Positions 52,691 through 62,036 of a stretch of DNA of 64,000 nucleotides are shown one piece after another. Source of the DNA: Thermoguttaceae bacterium. GTDB lineage: Bacteria; Planctomycetota; Planctomycetia; Pirellulales; Thermoguttaceae. Made by a program: the position numbers and the translations under genes. How positions within the stretch are numbered: the stretch's first letter is position 1; every line of letters starts with the position of its first letter. Below the pieces are notes generated by a model. It searched no databases. It was given only the letters and a program-made list of their open reading frames with translations, and was not told where the DNA came from. The stretch lies in the NCBI GenBank assembly GCA_017407125.1, contig JAFQXE010000003.1, forward strand, positions 1 to 64,000, in the 5' to 3' direction.

Positions 52691-52885
52691 TTTTTTGGAG
52701 GCTGCCGCCGCAAGCGTTCACCATTTAATAACTTCGCGTACTTCCTCCGCGCCTCCGCGTCTCCGCGTGAGATTTCTTCGGCGGCAGGGGACTGCCGCGA
52801 GCCGGCTCATCCGTGTGCGTGAATGGTTCAAAGCGTAACTACGTTCGCTTCGCGAACTCCGTTACCGCCTTTCATTTTTTGCGTA
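52691..52885 (-). repeat. Composite repeat E2 (inverted copy of E1)
   Basis: Read on the minus strand it gives the GGCGGTAACGGAG module, GATGAGCCGGCTCGCGGCAG, CTGCCGCCGAAGAAATCTCA, GCGGAGACGCGGAGGCGCGG words, GCGAAGTTATTAAATGGTGA and ACGCTTGCGGCGGCAGCCTC. Its word part differs from E1 (GCGGAGA against GCAAAGTCC). Confidence 0.85.
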
Positions 52886-52905
52886 TTCCCCCCCGACAAA
52901 ACTCC

Positions 52906-52934
52906 TTGACATTGACTTTTTAATTTGTTATAAT
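52906..52934 (+). promoter_or_regulatory. Perfect consensus promoter for the Gfo/Idh/MocA gene
   Basis: TTGACA (52906-52911) and TATAAT (52929-52934) are 17 bp apart. The start site would be near 52941, 64 bp before ATG 53005. Confidence 0.85.
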
Positions 52935-53004
52935 TTTTTGTAGATTGTTAACTATTTCTTCATTTCGTCCATTTTTCAGGACTACGCGTCCTTTTTTCGC
53001 ATTC

Positions 53005-54336
53005 ATGAAACGTTCAATTAATCGCCGTGCGTTCCTTCAAGCCTCCGCTGTTTCCGCACCGCTGGTTCTCGCGTCCCGCGTACTGGGGGCGGACGGACAC
53101 GTCTCGCCGAACGAGAAAATCGTTCTGGGAATGATCGGGCAGGGGAATCAGGGTCGGCTGGATACGTCCTCGTTTTTGATGCTTCCTCAATGCCACATTG
53201 CGGCGGTTTGCGACGTCATGGAAAAGCACGCAGCCCGAGCGAAACAGATGGTCGACGAAGCGTACGGAAACGGCGACTGCAAGCAGTTCCAGTATTCCGA
53301 AGAGATTTCTCACGCCGACGGGTACGACGCTGTGTATATCGGGACGCCGGAACACTGGCATCCGTGGCTGGCGATCGACGCGATGCGTCACGGAAAGGAC
53401 GTCTACTGCGAGAAGCCCGAAACGTGCACCGTCCGCGACGGTCAGCTTATGCGTCAGACCGCTATCGAGACCGGGCGCGTTTTCTCCGGCGGCTCTCAGC
53501 GCGTTTGGAACGACTACCACAAGTTCCACAAAATCGCTCGCGCCGGATATCTCGGCGAGATTCGCGAGGGCTGGGCGAATCCGGGGCTTCCGCACTTTAC
53601 CGACCGCGCGCTCAAAGCCGAGCCGATTCCCGAGGGTATGGACTGGGACCGCTGGCTCGGTCCTGCGCCCTGGCGTCCGTTTAATCGGGCGTATCTGACT
53701 TGCGGTCGCGGGAACGGCTGGTTCGACTTTACCGGCTCGACCAACGGCTGGGGTTCTCACTGCTTCGGCGGATTGATGTTTGCCATGGAGCTGGACTATA
53801 CCGGCCCGACCGAGATCATTCCCGCCAGTCTGGACGAAAGCGGTCTATTGACGTACCGGTTCGCCAACGGCTGCGTTATGCATGCGTGCGGGACGTGGGG
53901 CACGGTTCCCGGATTCCGAAACGGTCTGCGAGACGGAGGCGGCGGTGAAATCTGCCTGCGCGGAGAGGACGGCAAACTCTGCGAAGAAGACATCGTCAAC
54001 GGCAAATACCCGGTTCCGGACGTCCCGATTCCGCATTACAAGGGAGAGGTTTTCCATCGCCCGTCCGACGAAAAGCTCGACATTGACTCGCCGATGATAG
54101 CCGCAGAAGGCGAGCCGTGCATTATGGGCGATTTCCTCCACAGCGTTCGAACGCGAGAGATCCCGTTCCGAAACATTGAACGGTGTCACAGAGTCTGCTC
54201 AATCGGTCATTTGGGACGCATCGCCCAGCTTCTCAACCGCCCGATCCATTTCGACCCGGAGACGGAAAACATCCTCAACGACCCGGTCGCCCAAGCGATG
54301 CTCGACCGCCCGCGCCGCGAACCGTGGACGCTGTGA
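53005..54336 (+). CDS. Gfo/Idh/MocA family oxidoreductase, Tat-exported
   Basis: From ATG 53005 the protein has 443 aa. It has a Tat signal (NRRAFLQASAVSAPLVLASR), a Rossmann domain (LGMIGQGNQGR, about 40-50) and the conserved EKP (VYCEKPETCTV, about 135-145). A C-terminal alpha/beta dimer domain follows (WGSHCFGGLMFAMELD, MGDFLHSVRTREIP). The family oxidises or epimerises sugars with NAD(P); Tat-exported members are abundant in planctomycetes, with tightly bound cofactor likely. The longer frame to 52945 runs into the promoter. No Shine-Dalgarno is visible. Confidence 0.92.
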   Translation: MKRSINRRAFLQASAVSAPLVLASRVLGADGHVSPNEKIVLGMIGQGNQGRLDTSSFLMLPQCHIAAVCDVMEKHAARAKQMVDEAYGNGDCKQFQYSEEISHADGYDAVYIGTPEHWHPWLAIDAMRHGKDVYCEKPETCTVRDGQLMRQTAIETGRVFSGGSQRVWNDYHKFHKIARAGYLGEIREGWANPGLPHFTDRALKAEPIPEGMDWDRWLGPAPWRPFNRAYLTCGRGNGWFDFTGSTNGWGSHCFGGLMFAMELDYTGPTEIIPASLDESGLLTYRFANGCVMHACGTWGTVPGFRNGLRDGGGGEICLRGEDGKLCEEDIVNGKYPVPDVPIPHYKGEVFHRPSDEKLDIDSPMIAAEGEPCIMGDFLHSVRTREIPFRNIERCHRVCSIGHLGRIAQLLNRPIHFDPETENILNDPVAQAMLDRPRREPWTL

Positions 54337-54648
54337 GAAAGTAAAGAAATGGAAGATTGTTGGCGAGCCGGGGTGCGAAGCCTCCCGGGAAAAATCTCAC
54401 GCGGAGACGCGGAGATGCGGAGGATGTTCGCGAAGTTTTAAAAACCATGCGTTCTTCACGTAGAACGGCGAACAAAACGCCGTGAACTGTGCATACCAAA
54501 ACGACGTAGCCGAAAACCTCCTCTGGATGTAGCCCGTCCTCGGGCTACATTGCCGGAACAAGAAAAAACTCTTTCGCAGGAATGCCCGCTTGAACAACCG
54601 GCGCGCGGCTGTATCAGCCGCATTCATTCTAACCCCGAAGGGATTACA
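54337..54648. repeat. 312-bp hairpin mosaic between two convergent genes
   Basis: CTCACGCGGAGACGCGGAGA words with GTTCGCGAAGTTTTAAAA (54396-54442), ATGTAGCCCG-TCCT-CGGGCTACAT (54527-54550) and GCGGCTG-TAT-CAGCCGC (54605-54621). I see no gene. Confidence 0.7.
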
Positions 54649-55536
54649 TCATTTTTTTATTTTTAACCATTGTAAAAATCTGGTTAAAAAAGATTTAGGC
54701 TTCTTTTTTTGTTCAGCTTCTTTTTTAAATAATTCCAGTTCGCTTGGAGTGGGTATCTTAAATAAATCGGGAGGAAGAGGATACGAGGTATATTCCGTTT
54801 GACAAACAAGCTGATTGATGGTTTCGTCATAATCGGATTTAACCTTTTCTTCCCAAACATATTCTGCTAAACAGATTAATGAAGCGGCAAAATGATTAAC
54901 ATATTTTTGGGGCGATTTCAGATTGGAGAAATACTGTTTCCAGGCTCGAATTTGTTTTCTTATTACCTCATCCAACGCTTCTTTATCATAAGCGACAATT
55001 GCATCCATTGCGTTACAAATCGCCCGAAACATTGCATCCCCTTTTAATCTTTTTAATGATAAACACTTCTTTGCTGAATCAATATCTCCAACTAATAACA
55101 TCGAAAGCGGTTGACTTATATAATACGCTCCTTTTGTCGTATGGTATTTTGGATCAACATCAAAAGCGGTTTGTGCAAATAACGTTCCAACTGATTTAAT
55201 TAATTCTTTATCCTTGGTTATCAACATTAATAATATTTTTTCCCAACAACCTGCGCCTACTGTATTTGGATATATTTTAGTTCCTTGACAATAAGTTTCA
55301 AGAAGCCATTTCATTATTAAACTAGAAGCATAAATACATCCAAGAGATTCGCAATATCTATTATCCATAGCATAATAGCAACTTAAAATCTCAAAATCAG
55401 ATATTACATCTAATTGACCACTGCAAAAAAAATACTTGTTATCCAAATAAACGCCAGAGGAACGAATTAATCTTAAATCTTTTCTCAAACATCTCTCCAT
55501 AGTGTCTAAGCGTCCTTCAAGATTAAAATCTATCAT
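54649..55536 (-). CDS. Hypothetical protein, 295 aa, low G+C
   Basis: I do not recognise it with confidence. It is cytoplasmic, helical and rich in Lys, Ile, Tyr and Leu (FEILSCYYAMDNRYCESLGC, LLVGDIDSAKKCLSLKRLKG), with a basic end (KKPKSFLTRFLQWLKIKK). The helical layout is reminiscent of Imm49-type immunity proteins, but this is only a weak resemblance. I choose ATG 55536 rather than 55545, because TAGGAG overlaps the first ATG and stands 9 bp before the second. A+T content is clearly above the neighbours, which suggests acquisition. Repeat mosaics flank it. Confidence 0.65.
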   Translation of the reverse strand: MIDFNLEGRLDTMERCLRKDLRLIRSSGVYLDNKYFFCSGQLDVISDFEILSCYYAMDNRYCESLGCIYASSLIMKWLLETYCQGTKIYPNTVGAGCWEKILLMLITKDKELIKSVGTLFAQTAFDVDPKYHTTKGAYYISQPLSMLLVGDIDSAKKCLSLKRLKGDAMFRAICNAMDAIVAYDKEALDEVIRKQIRAWKQYFSNLKSPQKYVNHFAASLICLAEYVWEEKVKSDYDETINQLVCQTEYTSYPLPPDLFKIPTPSELELFKKEAEQKKKPKSFLTRFLQWLKIKK

Positions 55537-56156
55537 TTGAAACATCTCCTATTTAACAGTGTTTAATTAAAGCGTTTCGTCCCGGAGGGACGCCATTTCT
55601 ATAACCGTCGACTTTAGTCTACGGGCTGCGAAGCCTACACCGTCCTCCTTATCGAGTCAGCCCTTTTCGTTCTTTCCCTCACGCCAGGCGTGAGGGAGGG
55701 AACGAAAAGGGTGTTTGTCGATATTCTGTTTTGTTGTCGTCTTTTTCCCGGAGGTTGAAAACCGCCGGTTATAGAAATGTAACCCCTTCGGGGTTAGGGC
55801 GAACGCTTCGCGTCTGCCTTTCATTTCTTTGCGTTCTTTGCGTTCTTTGCGGTTAAAATTACTTTGCGAACTTCGCGGACTTTGCGTGAGGATTCTTCGG
55901 CGGACGATACGTCCGCGAACCAGCGGGGCGGAGCGGCTTTTCACGTTCAGGAGATTTTTGGAGGCTTCCGCATTCCTTGACGGCTTTTGCCGTCAAGTTG
56001 TAGCCCGGGGACGGGCTACATCCAAGGGGCGTTTTCTTCTACGCAATACGGTATTTCACCCTTCGAACATCCAATAACCAATCGGTGAATATCCGTCTAA
56101 TCCGTAAAATCCGTGAACGGACTGACCCGCACATATTCAATTTACCTCAACGCTCA
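55537..56156. repeat. 620-bp hairpin mosaic
   Basis: CGTCCCGGAGGGACG (about 55578-55592), AACCCC-TTC-GGGGTT (about 55781-55796), TTTGCGTTCTTTGCGTTCTT words (55827-55850), AACTTCGCGGACTTTGCGTG, GCGGACG-ATA-CGTCCGC (55900-55916), the CAGCGGGGCGGAGCGGC module, TGTAGCCCG-GGGA-CGGGCTACA (55999-56020) and the CCGTCTAATCCG element F1 (56079-56131). I see no gene. Confidence 0.7.
56079..56131 (-). repeat. CGGATT word element F1 (left of the M14 pair)
   Basis: On the minus strand: GTCAGTCCGTTCACGGATTT, then TACGGATTAGACGGAT and CACCGATTGG. Inverted relative to F2 (58886-58937) and F3 (59841-59892). Confidence 0.8.
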
Positions 56157-57479
56157 TTACAGCGTAAAGTTCAGCCCCTGCGCGACGGCGCCGCCCGGTT
56201 CCAGGAACCGCAGCGAGAACGGGCAGGCAACTCCCTGCGACTGGAATTCTATATAAACCGGATTCTGACCTTTGTTTATTGTAACAGGAACGACGAACGG
56301 TTTGTCCCCGCCGGTTTTGCTCTCGAAAATCATCTTGCCGTTGAGCCAGAACCGAACGGGAACCGGCGAGGTCAGTTCCGCGTTGAGCTTGACGTCCGTT
56401 TCCGATTCTACGATGTTTCGCAAGTAGAGGAAAGAGCCTTTCGGGAAATGGCGCGTCGTTGCCAGTTCCCATCCCAAAACCGTCTGACCGGCTATCAGCG
56501 GCGACCATTTTTCGGGAGGAAACGCCGCGGGATTTTCGTCACGCGTTTCCTGCGCCTGGGTTGCAAGCCACATGAAAACGCCCCCTTGTCGGATGTCGAT
56601 TTGACGCAATACCGCCAAGGCGCGCAGGCGTACGTCTTCGTTTTTGCAGTTCTGTTCAACGACGGTCAGAATCTCTCTGACCTCGTTTTGCATCGAAAAC
56701 CGTTTCACGTTCCCGATTCGGACGGCAGCCAGAGCCGCGTTGGCGGAGGTTCTGGAATCGCGCTTCATCTCCTGGGCGGCAAAGCGCATACATTCCACCT
56801 TGCGGCTGTAACGACCCATCAAGTCCCAGACCTGTTTCTGCGTTGTAACGTCTGGAGAAGCGAGGAGTTTTTTGTACCACTCCAGCGGCGAGGGCGCGCG
56901 TTCGATAGACGTCCCCATTTTTTCAAGAAGTTCCAGACGCTTTTTCGGGTCGGCGCAAGCCAAAACCGCGGCGGTTTCGGATTCAAGCCGGGCGGCAAGC
57001 TGCGCGTCCGTTTCGGGGGTGAAATCGTTCCGATAAAATTCGCCGTGACGGTACGGAGCGGTAAACGTCTCGTCTTTGGGAACGGTCGAGTCGTGATTCT
57101 TTTTCACAAAAGAAACGAGCATCTGGGCGATTTTAGCCGTTTCGCCGTTGTTTGCGTCGGACGTCAAAAACGGGGTAAGCGCCTCGACCGTTGCAGACCC
57201 CGCGATGGGGTGGAGAATTCGCCCGATGGTTCGCTGACCGTCGAGCGTGGCGGTCGGAAACGCCGCAAGAAGCATTCTCTCCGCCTCAAGCATTTCCTCG
57301 CTGCCGGGCTTCATCTGAAGAATCGCGTACTCCATGGGAGCGATCGCGCCGTTGTTCACGCCCGCCTCGTAGGTTGGGAAAATCTTGCACGCAGCAGCAA
57401 CTTTCTCCAGCGGCGTCTGCGCGAAAAGGGGAGAGGCGAGAGTTAAAAGGACAAACAAAAATGGGGTGATCGTCTTCAT
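56157..57479 (-). CDS. Secreted HEAT-like protein with C-terminal beta domain, 440 aa
   Basis: The protein has a signal peptide (1-20, FLFVLLTLASPLFA). Residues about 25-300 are helical and HEAT-like (VRLRALAVLRQIDIR, ANAALAAVRIGNV). The last ~110 residues resemble a beta-sandwich that binds carbohydrate or other ligands (FLYLRNIVESETDVKLNAEL, VRFWLNGKMIFESKTGGDKP). I do not recognise a named family. It lies 86 bp downstream of the M14 carboxypeptidase on the same strand, and the pair is bracketed by F1 and F2. It is probably periplasmic. Confidence 0.75.
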   Translation of the reverse strand: MKTITPFLFVLLTLASPLFAQTPLEKVAAACKIFPTYEAGVNNGAIAPMEYAILQMKPGSEEMLEAERMLLAAFPTATLDGQRTIGRILHPIAGSATVEALTPFLTSDANNGETAKIAQMLVSFVKKNHDSTVPKDETFTAPYRHGEFYRNDFTPETDAQLAARLESETAAVLACADPKKRLELLEKMGTSIERAPSPLEWYKKLLASPDVTTQKQVWDLMGRYSRKVECMRFAAQEMKRDSRTSANAALAAVRIGNVKRFSMQNEVREILTVVEQNCKNEDVRLRALAVLRQIDIRQGGVFMWLATQAQETRDENPAAFPPEKWSPLIAGQTVLGWELATTRHFPKGSFLYLRNIVESETDVKLNAELTSPVPVRFWLNGKMIFESKTGGDKPFVVPVTINKGQNPVYIEFQSQGVACPFSLRFLEPGGAVAQGLNFTL

Positions 57480-57565
57480 TTTGAATTGGATTATTAAAGG
57501 GGGGGAAAATGAAAGGACTTGTTTGGCTTTTGGATCAAGCTGGGGCTTTGAGGGTTAAAGGGAAA

Positions 57566-58831
57566 TCATTCCTTTGGAGAATCCTCTATTAAAATCTCTG
57601 CCAGGGTTTTCATTACGTTTCGACCCAGTTCGCGACCGGTTACCGGCGTGATAGTTGCGTTGCCGCACAGGGAATACCCGAATTCCATGCAGTTCGTGAA
57701 GTAGGCGTTGGGAAGGCCTTGCGCCCAAACTCTGGAGGAGGACAGGTTGCCATCTTTCCCGGTGAACGTTCTGATCGAATTGTATTTGCCGTCGCTGCGA
57801 CCCGGTACATCCCATTTGGGTTCGTATTTCAGCGTTCCGTCTTTTTGGTTTTCTGCCAGTTTATCGCGGAAACGGTTCCAGATGGGGTTCATCTTTTCCA
57901 TCTCAATGGGGCCGTGGGAGTAGTAGAATTCGTTGTTGCCCCCGCGGATATTGGGAGCGTGGAGATCCATAAAGACGAGCGGAATCCCTTCGGATTCTTT
58001 TACGATCAGCTTCTTAAACGCCTTGACGGACGGGTACAGTTCCTGAACGTAGTCTCGGTTATGGTCGTGCGGGCTGCGGTTTTTGCCCTGATCGCCGTCC
58101 TCAACGCCGTCTTTATCCATGAACGGGATGAAGACGATTTCCGCATTTTGTCGAAGCCATTGCGCCTCCGGGGCGTCGGAAAGACAGAACGAAATCATGC
58201 CTTCCATGACCGGGCTGGCGGAGGACTCGCAGGCGTGATGGCGCGCCGTGAACGCGAGATAAAACCGGGGTTTTCCCTGCCCGAGATACGGAACGCGGAA
58301 GAGTTCCACGTCGCGTTTGTCCAATCGCGAGCGGCAGAGGGTTTCAAAACGGACGTCCTCCCGGGCGCGGTACTGAGCCATGAATTCGTCCCAGTTCGAC
58401 TGCGTGTACGGCGTACCGAACGCGAAGCGAACGTCCGAGTCGTTAGGGCCGAACGTCCACGTAAACTCGTGCTGGTCGGCAGGGAATTTTGTCCCGGAGG
58501 CATAATAATCCTTTTCGCCAAGATATTTCCACGTTTTTCCGCCGTCGACGCTCACGTTCGGACCGACTGCGCCGAAATTCGTGGACTTATCCGGGAACTT
58601 GAACGTAACAGTTCGATTTTCCGCTCCGGTAACCCGGAAGTAAAAATAGAAATAGTTACTCGGCGTGTCGCGCAGGTCAGGTCGGACGCAAACCACGTTC
58701 GCGTCCTGATCGATGGACTCGACCTTAACGTTTCCGCCGGGAAAATCGGCGTCGACGCGGATCTCCGCCTGAACCGGGAGAGATGAAAGAATTGCAATGA
58801 GTAAAAACAGGAACGCTCTTTTCAGTTTCAT
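57566..58831 (-). CDS. M14 family zinc carboxypeptidase-like protein, secreted
   Basis: A signal peptide covers 1-22 (FLFLLIAILSSLPVQA). An N-terminal beta domain (about 25-145) resembles the one in front of cytosolic carboxypeptidases. The M14 domain follows: HxxE (ARHHACESS, about 196-200), NRD-type Asn-Arg in PHDHNRDY, third zinc His in MDLHAPN and catalytic Glu in NCMEFGYS. It should remove C-terminal residues or amino sugars-linked peptides in the periplasm; the substrate is unknown. Length is 421 aa. No strong Shine-Dalgarno is seen. Confidence 0.88.
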   Translation of the reverse strand: MKLKRAFLFLLIAILSSLPVQAEIRVDADFPGGNVKVESIDQDANVVCVRPDLRDTPSNYFYFYFRVTGAENRTVTFKFPDKSTNFGAVGPNVSVDGGKTWKYLGEKDYYASGTKFPADQHEFTWTFGPNDSDVRFAFGTPYTQSNWDEFMAQYRAREDVRFETLCRSRLDKRDVELFRVPYLGQGKPRFYLAFTARHHACESSASPVMEGMISFCLSDAPEAQWLRQNAEIVFIPFMDKDGVEDGDQGKNRSPHDHNRDYVQELYPSVKAFKKLIVKESEGIPLVFMDLHAPNIRGGNNEFYYSHGPIEMEKMNPIWNRFRDKLAENQKDGTLKYEPKWDVPGRSDGKYNSIRTFTGKDGNLSSSRVWAQGLPNAYFTNCMEFGYSLCGNATITPVTGRELGRNVMKTLAEILIEDSPKE

Positions 58832-58885
58832 GATTTCAGGAAGGGGTTGAGGGTAAGGTAAGTAAACGCCTGGCGTTTGCGTAAG

Positions 58886-58937
58886 TCAGTCCGTTCACGG
58901 ATTTGACGGATTAAACGGATTCACGCCGATTGGTTAA
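58886..58937 (+). repeat. CGGATT word element F2 (right of the M14 pair)
   Basis: GTCAGTCCGTTCACGGATTT, then GACGGATTAAACGGATTCACG and CCGATTGG. It is the inverted counterpart of F1. Confidence 0.8.
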
Positions 58938-58975
58938 TTGACAACTCAATAATCATTCGTGAATCATTGAAATTT

Positions 58976-59078
58976 TTAACACGAAAAACACGAAATAAGC
59001 GAAATTTACGAAAAAATTTTTTAGATATTAAAAACTTTCGTTTGTTTCGTTCTTTTTGTGTATTTCGTGTTAAAAAAC
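58976..59078. repeat. ~100-bp imperfect palindrome of ACACGAAA words
   Basis: The left arm TTTTTAACACGAAAAACACG and the following AAATAAGCGAAATTTACGAAA mirror the right arm (TTTCGTTTGTTTCGTTC, TTTTTGTGTATTTCGTG, TTAAAAA) around TTTTTTAGATATTAAAAA. Confidence 0.8.
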
Positions 59079-59137
59079 TATTCGATGGGCAAAACGCCTT
59101 GTCGGACGAACATCATTTTATCATAAGAAAAAATCGT

Positions 59138-59179
59138 TGTCAAGCGTATGGCTTGACAGGATTTTCAGAGGGATATAAT
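59138..59179 (+). promoter_or_regulatory. Promoter with overlapping palindrome for the GNAT gene
   Basis: TTGACA (59153-59158) and TATAAT (59174-59179) are 15 bp apart. TGTCAAGC-GTATG-GCTTGACA (59138-59158) is a perfect 8-bp inverted repeat covering the -35 box and could be an operator. Confidence 0.55.
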
Positions 59180-59241
59180 ACAGTTTAGAATGGCGTCAAT
59201 CTAGGCGTCTGCCTTTTTACTCATAACAATTTACTCGGATT

Positions 59242-59787
59242 ATGTCGATTTCAGACTTGGTTATACGACCTGCCGTTTACGACGATGCGGAAGCTATCGC
59301 GGCAATATACGCGCCGTACGTAACTCAAACGGCGGTTTCTTTTGAATACGTCGCCCCGACGGCTGAGGAAATCCGGCAGCGGATGGAAAAGACGCTCAAG
59401 CGGTATCCGTATTTTGTCGCAACGGTCGATAACCGTATTATCGGGTACGCCTACGGCGGACCGTTCCATCCCCGCGCCGCCTTCTTTCGTTCTGCGGAGA
59501 CGTCCATTTACGTTGAACGGGGCTTTCATCAGCGCGGAATCGGTCGAGCGCTGTACGAGCGTCTGGAATCCGCCCTCAAACAGCAGGGGATTCTAAACCT
59601 CAACGCCTGCATCGCCTATCCCGACCCGGAAGACGAATACCTGACCCTGGACAGCGTCCGGTTCCACGAACGGCTCGGATACGTCATCGTCGCCCATTTC
59701 CATAAATGCGGCTGGAAGTTCAACCGCTGGTACGATATGGTGTGGATGGAGAAGATTATTGGTGTTCACGAAGAGGTTTTGAGTTAG
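59242..59787 (+). CDS. GNAT family N-acetyltransferase (phosphinothricin acetyltransferase-like)
   Basis: The 181-aa protein follows the Pat/Bar/YncA pattern: IRPAVYDDAEAIAAIYAPYV (8-27), VSFEYVAPTAEEIRQRM, GYAYGGPFHPRAAF, TSIYVERGFHQRGIGRALYE with the acetyl-CoA loop, and FHERLGYVIVAHFHKCGWKF with the end WYDMVWMEK. Such enzymes acetylate the amino group of methionine derivatives or phosphinothricin. The stop TAG is part of a GGAGTGA heptamer array. It is cytoplasmic and alone. Confidence 0.92.
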   Translation: MSISDLVIRPAVYDDAEAIAAIYAPYVTQTAVSFEYVAPTAEEIRQRMEKTLKRYPYFVATVDNRIIGYAYGGPFHPRAAFFRSAETSIYVERGFHQRGIGRALYERLESALKQQGILNLNACIAYPDPEDEYLTLDSVRFHERLGYVIVAHFHKCGWKFNRWYDMVWMEKIIGVHEEVLS

Positions 59788-59826
59788 GAATGAGGAGTGA
59801 GGAGTGAGGAGTTGGCGCAAGCGCTC
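59786..59826. repeat. Heptamer repeat, GGAGTGA type, joined to the GNAT stop, with GGCGCAAGCGC core
   Basis: TAGGAATGAGGAGTGAGG continues AGTGAGGAGTT in 7-bp register, then GGCGCAAGCGCTCC. The stop codon is inside the array. The right arm is missing; the F3 element follows (59841). Confidence 0.85.
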
Positions 59827-59840
59827 CCCGATGGCTATGA

Positions 59841-59892
59841 GCGGGTCAGTCCGGTCACGGATTAGACGGATTTGACGGATTTTCACCGATTG
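59841..59892 (+). repeat. CGGATT word element F3
   Basis: GTCAGTCCGGTCACGGATTA, then GACGGATTTGACGGATTTTC and ACCGATTG. Same orientation as F2. Confidence 0.8.
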
Positions 59893-59944
59893 TATATGGC
59901 GTGAAAATGACGTTGTTTATTTCAATTGTTTTTAGTTGCGTTTT

Positions 59945-60139
59945 ATGGATTTCCCATTTGTTTCTATAAGCTGTATATTGATGTCAGTATTGGAAGTATC
60001 CTTACTGATTTACTGGGTGATAAAACGCATTATGCCCCATTGGCTTGCTTTAACGCTCTCTTTTTTGATTGGAGTTGTTCTTGTTCCGATCCTTCTTTTT
60101 ATAGGTTTGATACTCCTCCTTGATTTGTCGATAACGTAG
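59945..60139 (+). CDS. Possible small membrane protein, 64 aa
   Basis: The frame from ATG 59945 encodes two hydrophobic segments (ISCILMSVLEVSLLIYWVI and LALTLSFLIGVVLVPILLFI) split by KRIMPHW, a hairpin topology. No ribosome site is seen, and it ends next to copy B3 of the three-hairpin repeat. Its hydrophobic pattern argues for a real gene, but short T-rich DNA can mimic this. I cannot name a function. Confidence 0.4.
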   Translation: MDFPFVSISCILMSVLEVSLLIYWVIKRIMPHWLALTLSFLIGVVLVPILLFIGLILLLDLSIT

Positions 60140-60145
60140 ATTTTT

Positions 60146-60286
60146 AATCGTTTCAGTATCTTTTTCTCTCACCCGTCCGTTGGAGGGCAAGAGAAAAAGT
60201 GTATTTGACGTTGTTTGTTTTATTTGTATATCTTTCTCCGTGGGTTTCACCCACGGCTAGAAACATTGAACCGCTACGCGGTTCTA
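60146..60286 (-). repeat. Three-hairpin dispersed repeat, copy B3 (inverted)
   Basis: The long stem reads CTTTTTCTCT...AGAGAAAAAG, where B1 has TTTTATATT/AATATAAAA, so both sides changed together. Hairpins CCGTGGGT-TTC-ACCCACGG and GAACCGC-TAC-GCGGTTC follow. Confidence 0.85.
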
Positions 60287-61870
<1,584 letters not shown>

Positions 61871-61880
61871 GGCAGATTAA

Positions 61881-62036
61881 TTAGGAGTTCGGAATGAGGA
61901 ATTAGGAAAGAGTTTTTAGTGGTTAGTTGTTAGTGGTTAGTACGCAAGCGCTTATCTAACTTACCACTAACCACTTACCACTAACCACTTACCACTAACC
62001 ACTTCCTACTCCCCATTCCCTATTCCCTACTCCCTA
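61881..62036. repeat. Composite heptamer element: GGAGTGA, TTACCAC and CCCTANT types
   Basis: 61881-61905 has a GGAATGAGGAATTAGG array. 61917-61941 has GTGGTTAGTTGTTAGTGGTTAG, then the core TACGCAAGCGCTTA, and the inverted arm TTACCACTAACCACTTACCA (61960-62003), continued in 7-bp register. CCCTANT units (62005-62036) end at ATG 62037. Three different words lie in one 156-bp gap. Confidence 0.9.

Larger units (their letters stand above)
58832..59241. repeat. 410-bp gap: F2 element, ~100-bp palindrome and GNAT promoter
   Basis: F2 (CGGATT words, 58886-58937), an imperfect palindrome of ACACGAAA words (58976-59078) and the promoter/operator of the GNAT gene (59138-59179). I see no gene. Confidence 0.7.

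Noticed and set aside
56085..57446. 453-codon open frame on the plus strand
   Set aside because: It is the antisense of the secreted HEAT-like gene, which has the signal peptide and domain sense; the plus frame is Arg/Phe-rich without a family.
57719..58786. 355-codon open frame on the plus strand
   Set aside because: It is antisense to the M14 carboxypeptidase, whose catalytic residues are all in place.
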